A stretch of 64,000 nucleotides of DNA from JAIOSM01 sp023143455. GTDB taxonomy: Bacteria > Desulfobacterota > Desulfobacteria > Desulfobacterales > Desulfobacteraceae. The notes below the pieces were generated by a model that was not told the origin of the DNA, did not search any database, and saw nothing but the letters and a program-made list of their open reading frames with translations. Location: the NCBI GenBank assembly GCA_030632885.1, contig DAOVTW010000002.1:48900-112899 (forward strand). The letters are read 5' to 3'. Made by a program: the position numbers and the translations under genes. Positions 7,915 to 16,560 of the stretch are shown here, piece by piece. The first letter of the stretch is position 1, and each line of letters begins with the position of its first letter.

Positions 7915-8793
7915 ATGAATAAAAGTAAATTAAAATATAATAATATAATGATCATGGGGATTTCTGTTTTTTTGTTTCTTTTGTTTTTTAACCCAACCAT
8001 AGGCTTTGCAGACAATATACCTTGTCCGGAAAAAGGGTATGTTACAAAGCTTGAGAATGGAGCTATTAGCTGGGGTACAGGATGCATTACTGCAAAAGGC
8101 AAAGCATCTCCCTCAAAAGAAGATAAAGGCAAGTCATCAAGCTCAATCCCTGGTGCTGCAAAAACAGATGCAACTAAGAATCTTATCTCTATACTTAAAA
8201 ATATAAAAATTGCAACAAATAGTGTAAAAGAGTTTGTGGCATCAAATGATGATATTATGGCACAAATTGAAAATACCATTTCCGATGTTTCTGTAATAAA
8301 ACAGCATTATACATCTGATGGTGCATTGGAAATAGAGGTTGAAACTTCAATGTATGGCAGCTTTCTTCAGTTTATTCTTCCCCATGAGATAATCCAGATT
8401 CCTGAAATAAAATCAATTGAGACCAATAGCGATGTTCAAAAACAAAGAGGAAGATATACCGGGTTTGTTTTAGATGCCAGGGGGCTTAAGTTTGAGCCTT
8501 CATTGTATCCTGTTATTAAAAATGAGTATGGGGAAGAAATATACAGCGCAGTTTTTATTAACAGAGAATATGCTGCCCAATATGGTGTTTGTAAATATTT
8601 TTGTAGTATGGAAAAAGCTGTTGTAAATAAAAGAGTTGGTGAAAATCCTCTTGTTTTAAAAGCTTTAAGGCTAGGAGAGGATAAAAATTCAATAATTTTG
8701 AATAAATCTGATGCTGAAAAAATAGAGAAACTAATTGAGCGGCATTCTTTTTTTAAAGAATGCCGGGTAGTTATTGTTCTGGATCAAGAATAG
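7915..8793 (+). CDS. Secreted/periplasmic LPP20/FlgT-like protein
   Basis: 292 aa with an N-terminal signal peptide (hydrophobic MIMGISVFLFLLFF, cleavage probably after the FADN region). A low-complexity Ser/Lys linker follows. The C-terminal half (YTGFVLDARGLKFEPSLYPVIKNEYGEEIY) resembles the LPP20/FlgT-type domain, in which a phrase like TGLVIDARGL recurs. Such proteins are periplasmic or outer-membrane associated. It is transcribed with mobB (zero spacing), and its 3' end overlaps the convergent panC gene by 23 bp. Confidence 0.55.
   Translation: MNKSKLKYNNIMIMGISVFLFLLFFNPTIGFADNIPCPEKGYVTKLENGAISWGTGCITAKGKASPSKEDKGKSSSSIPGAAKTDATKNLISILKNIKIATNSVKEFVASNDDIMAQIENTISDVSVIKQHYTSDGALEIEVETSMYGSFLQFILPHEIIQIPEIKSIETNSDVQKQRGRYTGFVLDARGLKFEPSLYPVIKNEYGEEIYSAVFINREYAAQYGVCKYFCSMEKAVVNKRVGENPLVLKALRLGEDKNSIILNKSDAEKIEKLIERHSFFKECRVVIVLDQE
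8740..8765. terminator. Perfect hairpin at the convergent gene end
   Basis: CGGCATTCTTT and AAAGAATGCCG form an 11-bp stem with a TTTT loop. It sits inside the last codons of the rightward LPP20-like gene and just beyond the stop of the leftward panC, so it can act as a shared stop signal. No long T tract follows on either strand, so intrinsic termination is plausible but not certain. Confidence 0.5.
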
Positions 8794-9622
8794 CATTATC
8801 TATGAGCCTAGTTTTCCCAAAATTTACAGCAAGTGCAAAAAGTGTTTTCCCTTTGATCCCTTTTACCGTTTCGAGGGTTTCAGGGTCACACAGGGTCGCA
8901 TAATCAATTTGTGCCTTTTCAAAAGAATTTATAAAAACATCTATTTTATTTAAAATAATATCTGCATCGGTTTCTCCTAGCTTGATCATTGCTTTTGCTT
9001 TTTCAATGGATTTTGAAAGGCAGAGGCCTGATTCACGCTGTTTGGGTGTGAGATATGCGTTTCTTGAGCTCATGGCAAGGCCATCGTCTTCCCTTACTAT
9101 GGGAGCCCCAATGATTTTGATATCAAAATTCAAATCCTTTGTCATTTGACGAATAATCCTAAGTTGTTGATAATCTTTTTGTCCAAAAACAGCTGCATCA
9201 GGCATTACAATATTAAATAACTTTGTTACAATGGTTGCAACTCCTTTGAAATGAACAGGTCTTGAAAGGCCGCAAAGGTGATTAGGAAGGTTTGCAAGCT
9301 CAACATATGCCTGAAAATTCTCTTTGTACATTTCGTTTTTTGAGGGAAGAAAAACAGCATCTGTATGGAGCCTCTCAGCATGGCAAAGATCGTTGTCAAG
9401 GTCAACAGGATATGAGTCAAGGTCTTCGTTTTCTCCAAATTGAGTTGGGTTTACAAATATACTTACTACTAGTCTGTCATAAAGAGTTTTTCCTTTTTCA
9501 ATAAGTGAAAGATGTCCTTTGTGAAAATATCCCATTGTAGGGACAAGGCAAATAGTCTCGCCTTGTTTTATGATTTGCCTTGACCATGCTTGCATTTCTG
9601 ATGCTTTTTTGAAGATTTCCAT
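8771..9622 (-). CDS. panC: Pantothenate synthetase
   Basis: 283 aa, normal for PanC. The N-terminal VPTMGYFHKGHLSLI carries the HxGH class-I nucleotidyl-transfer motif. FVNPTQFGENEDLDSYP and GQKDYQQLRIIRQM (the KMSKS-like region SSRNAYLTP follows) are classic PanC signatures. It condenses pantoate and beta-alanine with ATP in the cytoplasm to make pantothenate for coenzyme A. No panB or panD lies next to it. Confidence 0.94.
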   Translation of the reverse strand: MEIFKKASEMQAWSRQIIKQGETICLVPTMGYFHKGHLSLIEKGKTLYDRLVVSIFVNPTQFGENEDLDSYPVDLDNDLCHAERLHTDAVFLPSKNEMYKENFQAYVELANLPNHLCGLSRPVHFKGVATIVTKLFNIVMPDAAVFGQKDYQQLRIIRQMTKDLNFDIKIIGAPIVREDDGLAMSSRNAYLTPKQRESGLCLSKSIEKAKAMIKLGETDADIILNKIDVFINSFEKAQIDYATLCDPETLETVKGIKGKTLFALAVNFGKTRLIDNAILDPEQ

Positions 9623-9740
9623 TGTTTTTTATTCCTGCCCCTATTAAACTCAAATCTTTATTGACTAATTAGTAAAATACCAGTATTGAAATTTTACATA
9701 AAAAATTAATAAATTGCAAAGACATTTATATGAGGTTTAT

Positions 9741-10319
9741 ATGAACACTGTAGCACCGACAAGGAAAATGGCTTTTGATTTGCTAAATGAATATAATTCA
9801 AAACCCGGGCTTATCAGGCATGCGCTTTCAGTAGAAGCAGTTATGGCACATTTTGCTGAAAAATTTGGTGAAGACGTAGAGATGTGGAGAGTTATCGGGC
9901 TTATACATGATCTTGATTATGAAAGGTATCCTGAAGAACATTGTAGTAAAACAAAGGAGATTCTTTTAGAAAGAGGCTGGCCTGAGGATTATATCCGAGC
10001 TGTTATGAGCCATGGCTGGGAGTTGTGCACAGATGTCAAACCTGAAACAAAACTTGAAAAAACTCTTTATGCTGTCGATGAACTTACAGGACTTGTGGCA
10101 AGCACAGCATTAGTCAGACCGTCAAAAAGTGTTCTTGATATGAAGGCAAAGTCTGTAAAGAAAAAATGGAAAGATAAATCTTTTGCCGCAGGGGTTAATC
10201 GATCTGTGATTGACAAAGGAGCTCAAATGCTGGGAATAGAAATAGGCGAGCTTATTACAGAAACAATTGCTGGTATGCAAAAAGTAGCTTTGGAAATCGG
10301 ATTAAAAGGGAACGTATAG
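9741..10319 (+). CDS. HD-domain (HDIG-type) putative phosphohydrolase
   Basis: 192 aa from the ATG at 9741, preferred because GAGG lies just upstream; an earlier in-frame ATG lacks a clear site. The HD signature is evident: LIRHALSVEAVM (first His), IGLIHDLDYERYPEEH (HD pair), then AVMSHGW and DELTGLVAS. Such proteins hydrolyse nucleotides or cyclic dinucleotides using a metal pair. A terminator follows at once, so the gene is probably monocistronic. Confidence 0.75.
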   Translation: MNTVAPTRKMAFDLLNEYNSKPGLIRHALSVEAVMAHFAEKFGEDVEMWRVIGLIHDLDYERYPEEHCSKTKEILLERGWPEDYIRAVMSHGWELCTDVKPETKLEKTLYAVDELTGLVASTALVRPSKSVLDMKAKSVKKKWKDKSFAAGVNRSVIDKGAQMLGIEIGELITETIAGMQKVALEIGLKGNV

Positions 10320-10322
10320 TTT

Positions 10323-10346
10323 CGTCATGCTTTTGACGCTTTTTTG
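10323..10346 (+). terminator. Rho-independent terminator after the HD-domain gene
   Basis: CGTCA (10323) pairs with TGACG (10338) around a 6-nt loop; a run of six T follows at 10340. It begins 4 bp after the stop codon of the HD-domain gene. The stem is short, so efficiency is uncertain. Confidence 0.6.
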
Positions 10347-10436
10347 TATCAATTTTGCCTAGGTTGCGTAATAGTAAATCAGGTCATATTTCTATAACCA
10401 TTTGAAATAACATCATTTTTAGTCTTTTTTTAGTAT

Positions 10437-10452
10437 TGGCATTATAATTGCA
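10437..10452 (+). promoter_or_regulatory. Sigma-54 (RpoN) promoter for the GGDEF gene
   Basis: TGGCATTATAATTGCA matches the RpoN consensus TGGCAC-N5-TTGCW almost exactly, with GG and GC separated by the required 10 bases. The predicted start of transcription is about 10463, some 58 bp before the GGDEF coding start. No activator-binding site was identified upstream. Confidence 0.72.
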
Positions 10453-10520
10453 TTTTCATTCTTTAATTGTTTTTTAGAAATTGAGCAATGATAAATAACA
10501 AACAATGGGGAAAGTAAAAA

Positions 10521-11597
10521 ATGCCAATTAATAGTCTGTCCAATAAAATATCAACAATTTTTACAACTATGTTTAAAACGGTTGGGAAACAGGCAGACCA
10601 TAAAAGACTGACAAATTATATCATCACAATCCATCAGAAAGAATCCACAGAAGAAATTCTTAGCGAGCTTTCCCATTGTTTAAAGAATATTTTAAATTAC
10701 AGACTTTTTGCCTTTGTAATACAGCAAAAGAGTAATTTGGATATTTGGCTTGACCCACGTACATATAAGGAATCACTGGAAAAAGCTGTAATAGAGGATT
10801 TTAGTGTTAAAGATAAAGCTAAACTCAATTACTTAAATTATACTTTTTCACCTGAACACTCTGAAAATGAGGAACAAAAGTTTAACATGGAAGATATTAC
10901 CTCCTATGAAATTAAAGAAGATGATTATTTCGCTAGAGTGTATATATTGACCAATAAAGGCTTGCTTGATTTTCATGATGATGAGATAGATATGATTTTA
11001 AAAACTACCCAGACAGCCATTTCAAGGCAATTAGGCATGAAAAAGTTATTTGATGCCGCAGCTATTGATCCGTTGACTATGTGTTATAACAGGCGGGAAT
11101 TTAAAGCTCAGTTAGAACGAAATATCTCCAATACACTGAGACATAAAAAAGAGCTTTCAATTTTTATGTTTGACCTTGATCATTTTAAGAAGATCAACGA
11201 TACCTACGGACATCAGGCAGGAGATCTGGTGTTACAAAAGGTATCTTCTCTGGTTAAAAATAATATTAGAACAGCAGATTTCCTTGCTCGATATGGAGGA
11301 GAAGAATTTATTGTGATTCTTCCTGAAACAAACAAACAAAAAGCAATGGAACTTGCCAACAGAATCAGAGAGAATGTTTCAAATACAAGAATAAAATTAA
11401 ATACAGGCAAAGAAATAAGGGTTACAGCAAGTTTTGGTGTTGCGAGCTTAGGAGAGGGCTCTTCAGATATGAATCAATTGATTCATGATGCTGATACAAT
11501 GATGTATAAGGCAAAATTAAATGGTAGAAACACTGTTATGCCTGGGCTAATTAAAGTGTGCCCTTCTATTGATTCTAAAAAAACGGTTAAGAATTAA
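10521..11597 (+). CDS. GGDEF-domain diguanylate cyclase
   Basis: 358 aa. Residues ~1-185 look like a divergent sensory (GAF-like) domain without a membrane span; residues ~190-345 are a GGDEF domain. The active-site loop is YGGEEF, with the Mg-binding FDLDHFKKINDTYGHQAGD upstream. An RxxD inhibitory site (RTAD) stands five residues before GGEEF, so product inhibition by c-di-GMP is expected. The protein is predicted to make c-di-GMP in the cytoplasm. A good sigma-54 promoter precedes it, which suggests signal-controlled expression through an enhancer-binding protein. Confidence 0.87.
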   Translation: MPINSLSNKISTIFTTMFKTVGKQADHKRLTNYIITIHQKESTEEILSELSHCLKNILNYRLFAFVIQQKSNLDIWLDPRTYKESLEKAVIEDFSVKDKAKLNYLNYTFSPEHSENEEQKFNMEDITSYEIKEDDYFARVYILTNKGLLDFHDDEIDMILKTTQTAISRQLGMKKLFDAAAIDPLTMCYNRREFKAQLERNISNTLRHKKELSIFMFDLDHFKKINDTYGHQAGDLVLQKVSSLVKNNIRTADFLARYGGEEFIVILPETNKQKAMELANRIRENVSNTRIKLNTGKEIRVTASFGVASLGEGSSDMNQLIHDADTMMYKAKLNGRNTVMPGLIKVCPSIDSKKTVKN

Positions 11598-11723
11598 TCT
11601 ATAGTCTTTTCTTGATTTATTAATCCCGCTGAAGTAAAATATTATTTGAAAACTATCGTTAAAGTAGGTAAATCTTTATCTGGCTATCGCCTTATGATTA
11701 TCAGAGTCAGGAGAGGTGAAAAG

Positions 11724-12572
11724 ATGGTTGCAATGCAAGAGTTGGTAAAAGAGATTAAACAATTAAAGCCAATTCCGGCGATTGTAAATCAGATTATTGA
11801 AATTATTGACAAGCCAGATTCTTCAATGAAAGATATTGCAAAAATAATTAAATATGATCCTGCTGTAACTGCTAATCTTTTAAAGATTTGCAATTCGGCT
11901 TATTTTGGTCTTAAAGAACCTGCTGAATCGGTTGAAGATGCTGTGTCTTTGATAGGTATTGATCAAATTGTCGAGCTTGTTCTTATGAAGTCTGGAGCAA
12001 GTGTTCTTGGCTGTAAACTTGATGGATATGGGTTTGCTGAAGGGGCAATGTGGAAATATTCAGTTTCATCAGCTTTAATTGCAAAGCAGATAGCAAATAG
12101 ACTGTCTATGGAAAATAAAAATACAATATTTACTGCATCATTATTAAAAGATATCGGCAAGACAGTCCTTGATAAGTTTGTTTCTAACAGTTTTGAAAAA
12201 ATAAATGCTCTTGTTTTAAATCAGAATATGGGTTTTATAGAAGCAGAAAAGAAAATCCTTGGAGTAGACCATTCAGAGCTTGGAGCAATGATTGCAAAAA
12301 TCTGGAAGTTCAGTCCTAAAATGGTAACCATTATTCGGAATCATCATTGCCAGGATAGTTCCATGTATAAAGATAAGGACGTTGCAGTTGTATATTTTGC
12401 AGATTGTGTTTGTATGATGTTTGGTATAGGTATTGGAGCTGATAATATTGCATATAGGTTTCATAAGGAAGCTATGGAAGAGCTTGGTATAAATGCCAGT
12501 GAAATGCCTGAAATAATAATTGAGTTTTCAGAAAATATGCAAAAAGTAGAAGAACTTTTAAACATGGTTTGA
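11724..12572 (+). CDS. HDOD-domain signalling protein
   Basis: 282 aa from the ATG at 11724, where GGAGAGGTG gives a good ribosome site; an ATG-less extension to 11646 is less likely. The HDOD pattern is clear: LKPIPAIVNQIIEIIDKPDSSMKDIAKIIKYDPAVTANLLKICNS-type N-terminal region, VEDAVSLIG, and a degenerate HD motif (SLLKDIGKTVL). HDOD proteins are non-catalytic signalling modules, often linked to chemotaxis, c-di-GMP or motility. It follows the GGDEF gene by 126 bp and may share its regulation. Confidence 0.82.
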   Translation: MVAMQELVKEIKQLKPIPAIVNQIIEIIDKPDSSMKDIAKIIKYDPAVTANLLKICNSAYFGLKEPAESVEDAVSLIGIDQIVELVLMKSGASVLGCKLDGYGFAEGAMWKYSVSSALIAKQIANRLSMENKNTIFTASLLKDIGKTVLDKFVSNSFEKINALVLNQNMGFIEAEKKILGVDHSELGAMIAKIWKFSPKMVTIIRNHHCQDSSMYKDKDVAVVYFADCVCMMFGIGIGADNIAYRFHKEAMEELGINASEMPEIIIEFSENMQKVEELLNMV

Positions 12573-12581
12573 ACAATCAGG

Positions 12582-13760
12582 TTAAACTATGCAAGTTAAT
12601 AGGAAAATATCCAAGCCTCCATGATAAAAAGACCTTATTGCACTTTTTTGAAAATTATAATTTTTTAAAAGATGCTTTTCCGGCATAATAATTCCAACGC
12701 TCCATCCTTTAAAATCTTGTTCAAGTTTTTTCCCGATTTCATTATAAAATGAGGATAAAGTTTGTTGGTTGCCAATTCTCTTTCCATAGGGAGGATTTAG
12801 TATAAGGACTCCCTTTTCTGTTGTAAATTTTTCAGGAATAATAGTGAAAAAATCAGCTTTCTGAATTTCAATGTTGTTAAAGTCATGCTTTTGTAAATTT
12901 TTTTTACAAGCCAAGATAGCTTTACCATCAATATCAGATGCAAAGATATCCTTTTTTATGCTTGATTCAAATTTATTTTGAGCATGTTTTTTTATATAGT
13001 TCCACTTTTCTTCTCTAAAGCATTGCCATTCTTCAAAAGCAAAGTTTCTAAAAAACCCGGGAGGGATATTTTGTTTAAACATGGAAGCTTCAAGGGAAAA
13101 AGTTCCAGACCCGCACATGGGATCAATAAGAACATCATCTTTGGAAAATTGGGTAAATAAAAGTACAGCCCAGGCAAGGTTTTCGCGAAGAGGAGCATGA
13201 GTTGTGGTTTCTTTGATACCTCTTTTATGTAGGAGATCTCCGCTACTGTCTAACGAGATTTCAAAGCGATCATTTTCAGCTCTGATAAATATATCATGAG
13301 AGATATCTTCTTTGATATTGGGTAGCCTGTTGTCATGGGTTAATAGTTTGTCAGATATTATCGCATCGGCTCTTTGGGCAATGGCACTGGTATGATAGAG
13401 CCTTGATTTTTTTGTTGAAACATGGAAATTCAGTTTTGCGTTTTTTTGAAGTAGGAGTTCCCAGTCATATTTTCCAAGTTTTTCTTCCAGAGTTGAAAAA
13501 TTTTCAGCTTTAAATTCTGCAATTCTCATTAAAATTCTTATTGGTATACGCAAGTGCAGATTTGCAAGATAACAATCATGAATTTTACCAAAAAATTCAA
13601 CGCCACCTTCTCTAATATTTATTTTTTTGGATTTTATATTTAGATTATTAATTTCATTGACCAGAAGTGTTTTTAATCCAGGCGCGCAAGATGCAAAAAA
13701 AGTATGTTTTCTTGCAATAACGTTTCTTTTAATTCTTTTTTCAAGAGCGGTTTTTTTCAT
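12582..13760 (-). CDS. THUMP-domain class I RNA methyltransferase (RlmL N-domain type)
   Basis: 392 aa. An N-terminal ferredoxin-like/THUMP region covers ~20-170 (ending near SRLYHTSAIAQRADAIISDKL). The Rossmann methyltransferase has DPMCGSGTFSLEASM (SAM loop) and catalytic NPPYGKRI. This matches the N-terminal half of E. coli RlmL, which methylates 23S rRNA G2445 at N2; many deltaproteobacteria have only this half. It ends convergently 10 bp from the HDOD gene. Confidence 0.85.
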   Translation of the reverse strand: MKKTALEKRIKRNVIARKHTFFASCAPGLKTLLVNEINNLNIKSKKINIREGGVEFFGKIHDCYLANLHLRIPIRILMRIAEFKAENFSTLEEKLGKYDWELLLQKNAKLNFHVSTKKSRLYHTSAIAQRADAIISDKLLTHDNRLPNIKEDISHDIFIRAENDRFEISLDSSGDLLHKRGIKETTTHAPLRENLAWAVLLFTQFSKDDVLIDPMCGSGTFSLEASMFKQNIPPGFFRNFAFEEWQCFREEKWNYIKKHAQNKFESSIKKDIFASDIDGKAILACKKNLQKHDFNNIEIQKADFFTIIPEKFTTEKGVLILNPPYGKRIGNQQTLSSFYNEIGKKLEQDFKGWSVGIIMPEKHLLKNYNFQKSAIRSFYHGGLDIFLLTCIV

Positions 13761-13899
13761 AGTATTGGTTTATATAGTATAATAGTTATTTGTCAATTGC
13801 TATATGCTGCCAAGGTGGTTTGCACTTTAAAGGATGGAAGTTCCGGGAAGCTTTTAACGCTCTGGCTTGTTTGATCGCTTATGACTAACAGTTTCAGTA

Positions 13900-13940
13900 G
13901 ATATGAAGCTGTTCAACGATATTATTAAACAGCTTCATAT
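13900..13940. terminator. Long inverted repeat between RNA methylase and octaheme cytochrome genes
   Basis: ATATGAAGCTGTT and AACAGCTTCATAT form a 13-bp perfect stem with a loop of about 14 bases. On the plus strand a T-rich stretch follows; on the minus strand, in which the cytochrome operon runs, the tail is not T-rich. It lies 15 bp beyond the stop of the octaheme cytochrome gene, so it probably ends or stabilises that transcript. Confidence 0.5.
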
Positions 13941-13954
13941 GTTTTTATTAATAT

Positions 13955-15346
13955 TTATTTTTTAAATAATTCGGGAGGCTTTGTCTTATTTCCGGTAGAA
14001 TTCGGGAAATCTTTTGCCACATAAGCCTTCTCTCCAGTTTTGATAAGATGGTTGGCCTCTTCCATGAATTTAACATATCGTTTTTTTAATTCATAAAATC
14101 CATGCCACCATGAATAGTCTGGTGCCATCATTGCAGCTCCCATCCTAGCTCGACGACCTTCATGATGCCATAGTTCGTAATATTCCACTTCAAGCTGCTC
14201 ATCAAAAAATCTGGTTTTATCAAGAAGTCCTTTACTATAAAGTTCATCTAACTTTGCTTTTGCTGGTTTAAAATATACTTCATTATATTCTTCTATGGTC
14301 TTATCCATCTGACTGTAATGAGCCTCAATCCATTTTTTTCCATGGCATTGCTTACAAACTTCCTGCATTTTTTGTCTTTCTTCTTTCCAGTTGGTTTTGG
14401 AGGGGAACGGTTTAAAGTCTTCAGGTCTTATTGTTAAAGGGGCCTGAAGTTCCCAGGATAGGCGTTCAGTAACGTCGTGGGAAGTCATCACTGTTCCTGC
14501 ACCTGACATATGACAGGAAGCACATGTAGGGCCTCTAAAATCAACACCGGGCGTCCATGTTCCAGGAGCTGCTTTCCAGTTATATTCATCACCAAAGGCA
14601 TCGTATATACCTCCGTGCTTTGACTCAGTGAAGATTTCAATTTGAGGATGATCCGGACCTAGATGGCACTGACCACAGGCCTGGGGTTTTCGTGCTTCCA
14701 TAATCGAGAATCGATGACGTGTATGGCAGCTTGTACAACTGCCCTTGCTGCCATCCATGTTTACTCTACCCACACCGACATTAGGCCAGGTTTCAGGAGT
14801 GAGTTCTTTATTTTCCATTTTTAATATAGTTCCATGGCAGTGATAGCAACCATTAACCCTTTCAAAATCACTATTCATACCATTGTTCAACCAAGGATCA
14901 ATTTTCCAAATAATTTCAAGAGTGTTGGCATGCTTGCTTTTACTATATTGTATTGCCTCATCTGGGTGGCATCTGGAACAATCTTTAGGAGTTACTACAG
15001 CAGAGACTGGTACCATATTTTTTTTCTGGCCATATTTTGTATCATTTGACTCATATTCTTTATAATGAGATTGACTCACATCAGCATCATGGGGTTCAGC
15101 AACATGGCAGTCATAACAAGTTATATTTGCACTGGCATGACGACTATCTGCCCAATCTGAGAATATTCCCGGGTGTTCTTTTTTATGGCATTCTATACAT
15201 GCCATGGCCTGGGGAGACATAGACCTTTCAATCCTAAACTCTTTTGATTTGGGAAAATTCATTTTAACATCCTGACTAATTGCTAAAGACACCGTAATAA
15301 TAGATAGCAATCCAATAATGAACAAAATAAAAATATTTTTTTTCAT
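13955..15346 (-). CDS. Octaheme hydroxylamine-oxidoreductase-like cytochrome c
   Basis: 463 aa with a signal peptide (residues 1-23) and eight CxxCH motifs: CIECH, CYDCH, CSRCH, CYHCH, CTSCH, CGQCH, CASCH and CKQCH. The heme spacing and the C-terminal segment after the last heme fit the HAO/epsilon-Hao family of periplasmic octaheme cytochromes. In other anaerobes, epsilon-Hao with a NapC-type quinol dehydrogenase is tied to nitrite or hydroxylamine reduction, not oxidation. Its partner tetraheme gene is 56 bp upstream. Whether the HAO cross-linking tyrosine is present cannot be decided without an alignment; YYELWHHEGRRARMG is the region to inspect. Confidence 0.82.
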   Translation of the reverse strand: MKKNIFILFIIGLLSIITVSLAISQDVKMNFPKSKEFRIERSMSPQAMACIECHKKEHPGIFSDWADSRHASANITCYDCHVAEPHDADVSQSHYKEYESNDTKYGQKKNMVPVSAVVTPKDCSRCHPDEAIQYSKSKHANTLEIIWKIDPWLNNGMNSDFERVNGCYHCHGTILKMENKELTPETWPNVGVGRVNMDGSKGSCTSCHTRHRFSIMEARKPQACGQCHLGPDHPQIEIFTESKHGGIYDAFGDEYNWKAAPGTWTPGVDFRGPTCASCHMSGAGTVMTSHDVTERLSWELQAPLTIRPEDFKPFPSKTNWKEERQKMQEVCKQCHGKKWIEAHYSQMDKTIEEYNEVYFKPAKAKLDELYSKGLLDKTRFFDEQLEVEYYELWHHEGRRARMGAAMMAPDYSWWHGFYELKKRYVKFMEEANHLIKTGEKAYVAKDFPNSTGNKTKPPELFKK

Positions 15347-15402
15347 GGTTAACTCCCTGTTTGTGTTATTTGAATATTTTCTTTATTTTCAGCTATTCAT
15401 AG

Positions 15403-15966
15403 TCATATACCTAATCCTCGGTATGGTTGCTGTCTTCCTTTATATTGATAAACATCCCTATCAACATGGACGAGATTTTTATGACAGTCAACGCATTTTT
15501 TTTCATATCCTTTTTTGGGATATATAACTGTTCGGTGCGCCAGCATTGCTCCTCGTTTATCAGGAATGTGTAAAATATTACGATGGCATTTCTGACACTG
15601 GGCATTTTTAAAAGTTTCATAGGCATGATTTCTGCTATATTCTCTGTCATATGGTCCGCCGACAAAATGAGCAAAAACATCCTTAATACCATGGGCTGTT
15701 TTAGCATAAAAAAAGTTGAACGTGTCTTGGGGAGCAGGTAGGTGACAGTCCATACAGTCGGCAGTAAAACCCTGGGCATTATTAACGTGGGTAGATGTTT
15801 TCCAGCTATCATATGCGGGTCTGATTTCGTGACATGAAGTACAGAATGCAGGGGTCGATGTTCTTACCATTGTGTAATAGGTCAGGCTGAAAATAGGGAA
15901 AGCGATTAGGACACCAATGGCAATAAAAATAGCAGGTTTGATAAATTTCTTCATAGCCTTTCTCAT
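15403..15966 (-). CDS. NapC/NrfH-type tetraheme quinol dehydrogenase
   Basis: 187 aa with one N-terminal membrane anchor (~residues 10-32) and four heme motifs: CTSCH, CMDCH, CQKCH, CVDCH. The size and single anchor are typical of NrfH/NapC proteins, which draw electrons from the menaquinol pool and pass them to a periplasmic multiheme reductase. It is the first gene of a two-gene operon with the octaheme cytochrome. Divergent to it, 590 bp away, is a kinase gene with a heme-c motif in its sensor domain, a likely regulator. Confidence 0.88.
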   Translation of the reverse strand: MRKAMKKFIKPAIFIAIGVLIAFPIFSLTYYTMVRTSTPAFCTSCHEIRPAYDSWKTSTHVNNAQGFTADCMDCHLPAPQDTFNFFYAKTAHGIKDVFAHFVGGPYDREYSRNHAYETFKNAQCQKCHRNILHIPDKRGAMLAHRTVIYPKKGYEKKCVDCHKNLVHVDRDVYQYKGRQQPYRGLGI

Positions 15967-16560
15967 ATATTGTCCTTATAATTTTGAAATCTGGTGTAAG
16001 AAAAATGATTTAACTACTAATATTTTTTACTACCAAAATTCAATGGAAAAAAGCTTTAATTAATTTGAATTATTAAACATAATATTCCAAGTGAATCAAG
16101 ATGTAAATCAAAAAACTAAAAAATCATAATTTTCTTATATTATGAGTTTCTAAAATAAGATTGGTATCATTACTCAATCCGCAACCTTCCTGCCCAGCAA
16201 AGCCATCTAAAAGCAACACAAAAAAAAGCCACCGAGAACCCCCAAGCCTCGCGGTTATCTTTTTGGGAAGGTTGCAGATTATGGGTCACAGATTGATCTA
16301 TTTTTAACAGGTTCTAAGCTACATTACGGTGAAGGGAAAAAACTCGCTTCGCTCAAACAGTTTTCCCTTTTAACCGCTTCTTTGATTAGAAAGTAATTAG
16401 AGCAACCAATATATTAAATATAAAATTAAATTTTTGTGTTCTTTAAAAAATGCAAACTGTATGCTACAAAGATCATCATTTTTAATATTAAGGCTCAAAA
16501 ATTGCAACATAATTTTATAAATATGTTAATATAAATAATAACTTTATCTGGTTGGAAGAT
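15967..16560. other. Intergenic region with repeat element, divergent promoters
   Basis: This 590-bp stretch separates the cytochrome operon from the heme-sensor kinase. It must hold promoters for both, but no strong sigma-70 or sigma-54 match was found. Its middle (16167-16378) is a composite repeat annotated separately. The rest is AT-rich and shows no coding signal. Confidence 0.5.
16167..16378. repeat. Composite dispersed repeat, copy 1 (order B-A)
   Basis: Block B (16181-16239, ending AAAGCCACCGAGAAC) and block A (16266-16378, from GGTTGCAGATTATGGGTCAC to TTTTCCCTTTTAACCGC) both recur near 36067-36305, at high identity but in the opposite order A-B. Both copies follow a shared 15-nt lead ATCA(T/C)TACTCA(A/G)TCC. 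GCAACCTTCC at the start of B is the inverse of GGAAGGTTGC at the start of A. Block A ends in a hairpin (AAGGGAAAAAACTCGCTTCG with its complement). Confidence 0.75.

Noticed and set aside
15967..16166. Sigma-54 promoter for the octaheme operon
   Set aside because: No GG-N10-GC pattern found on the minus strand in this stretch.
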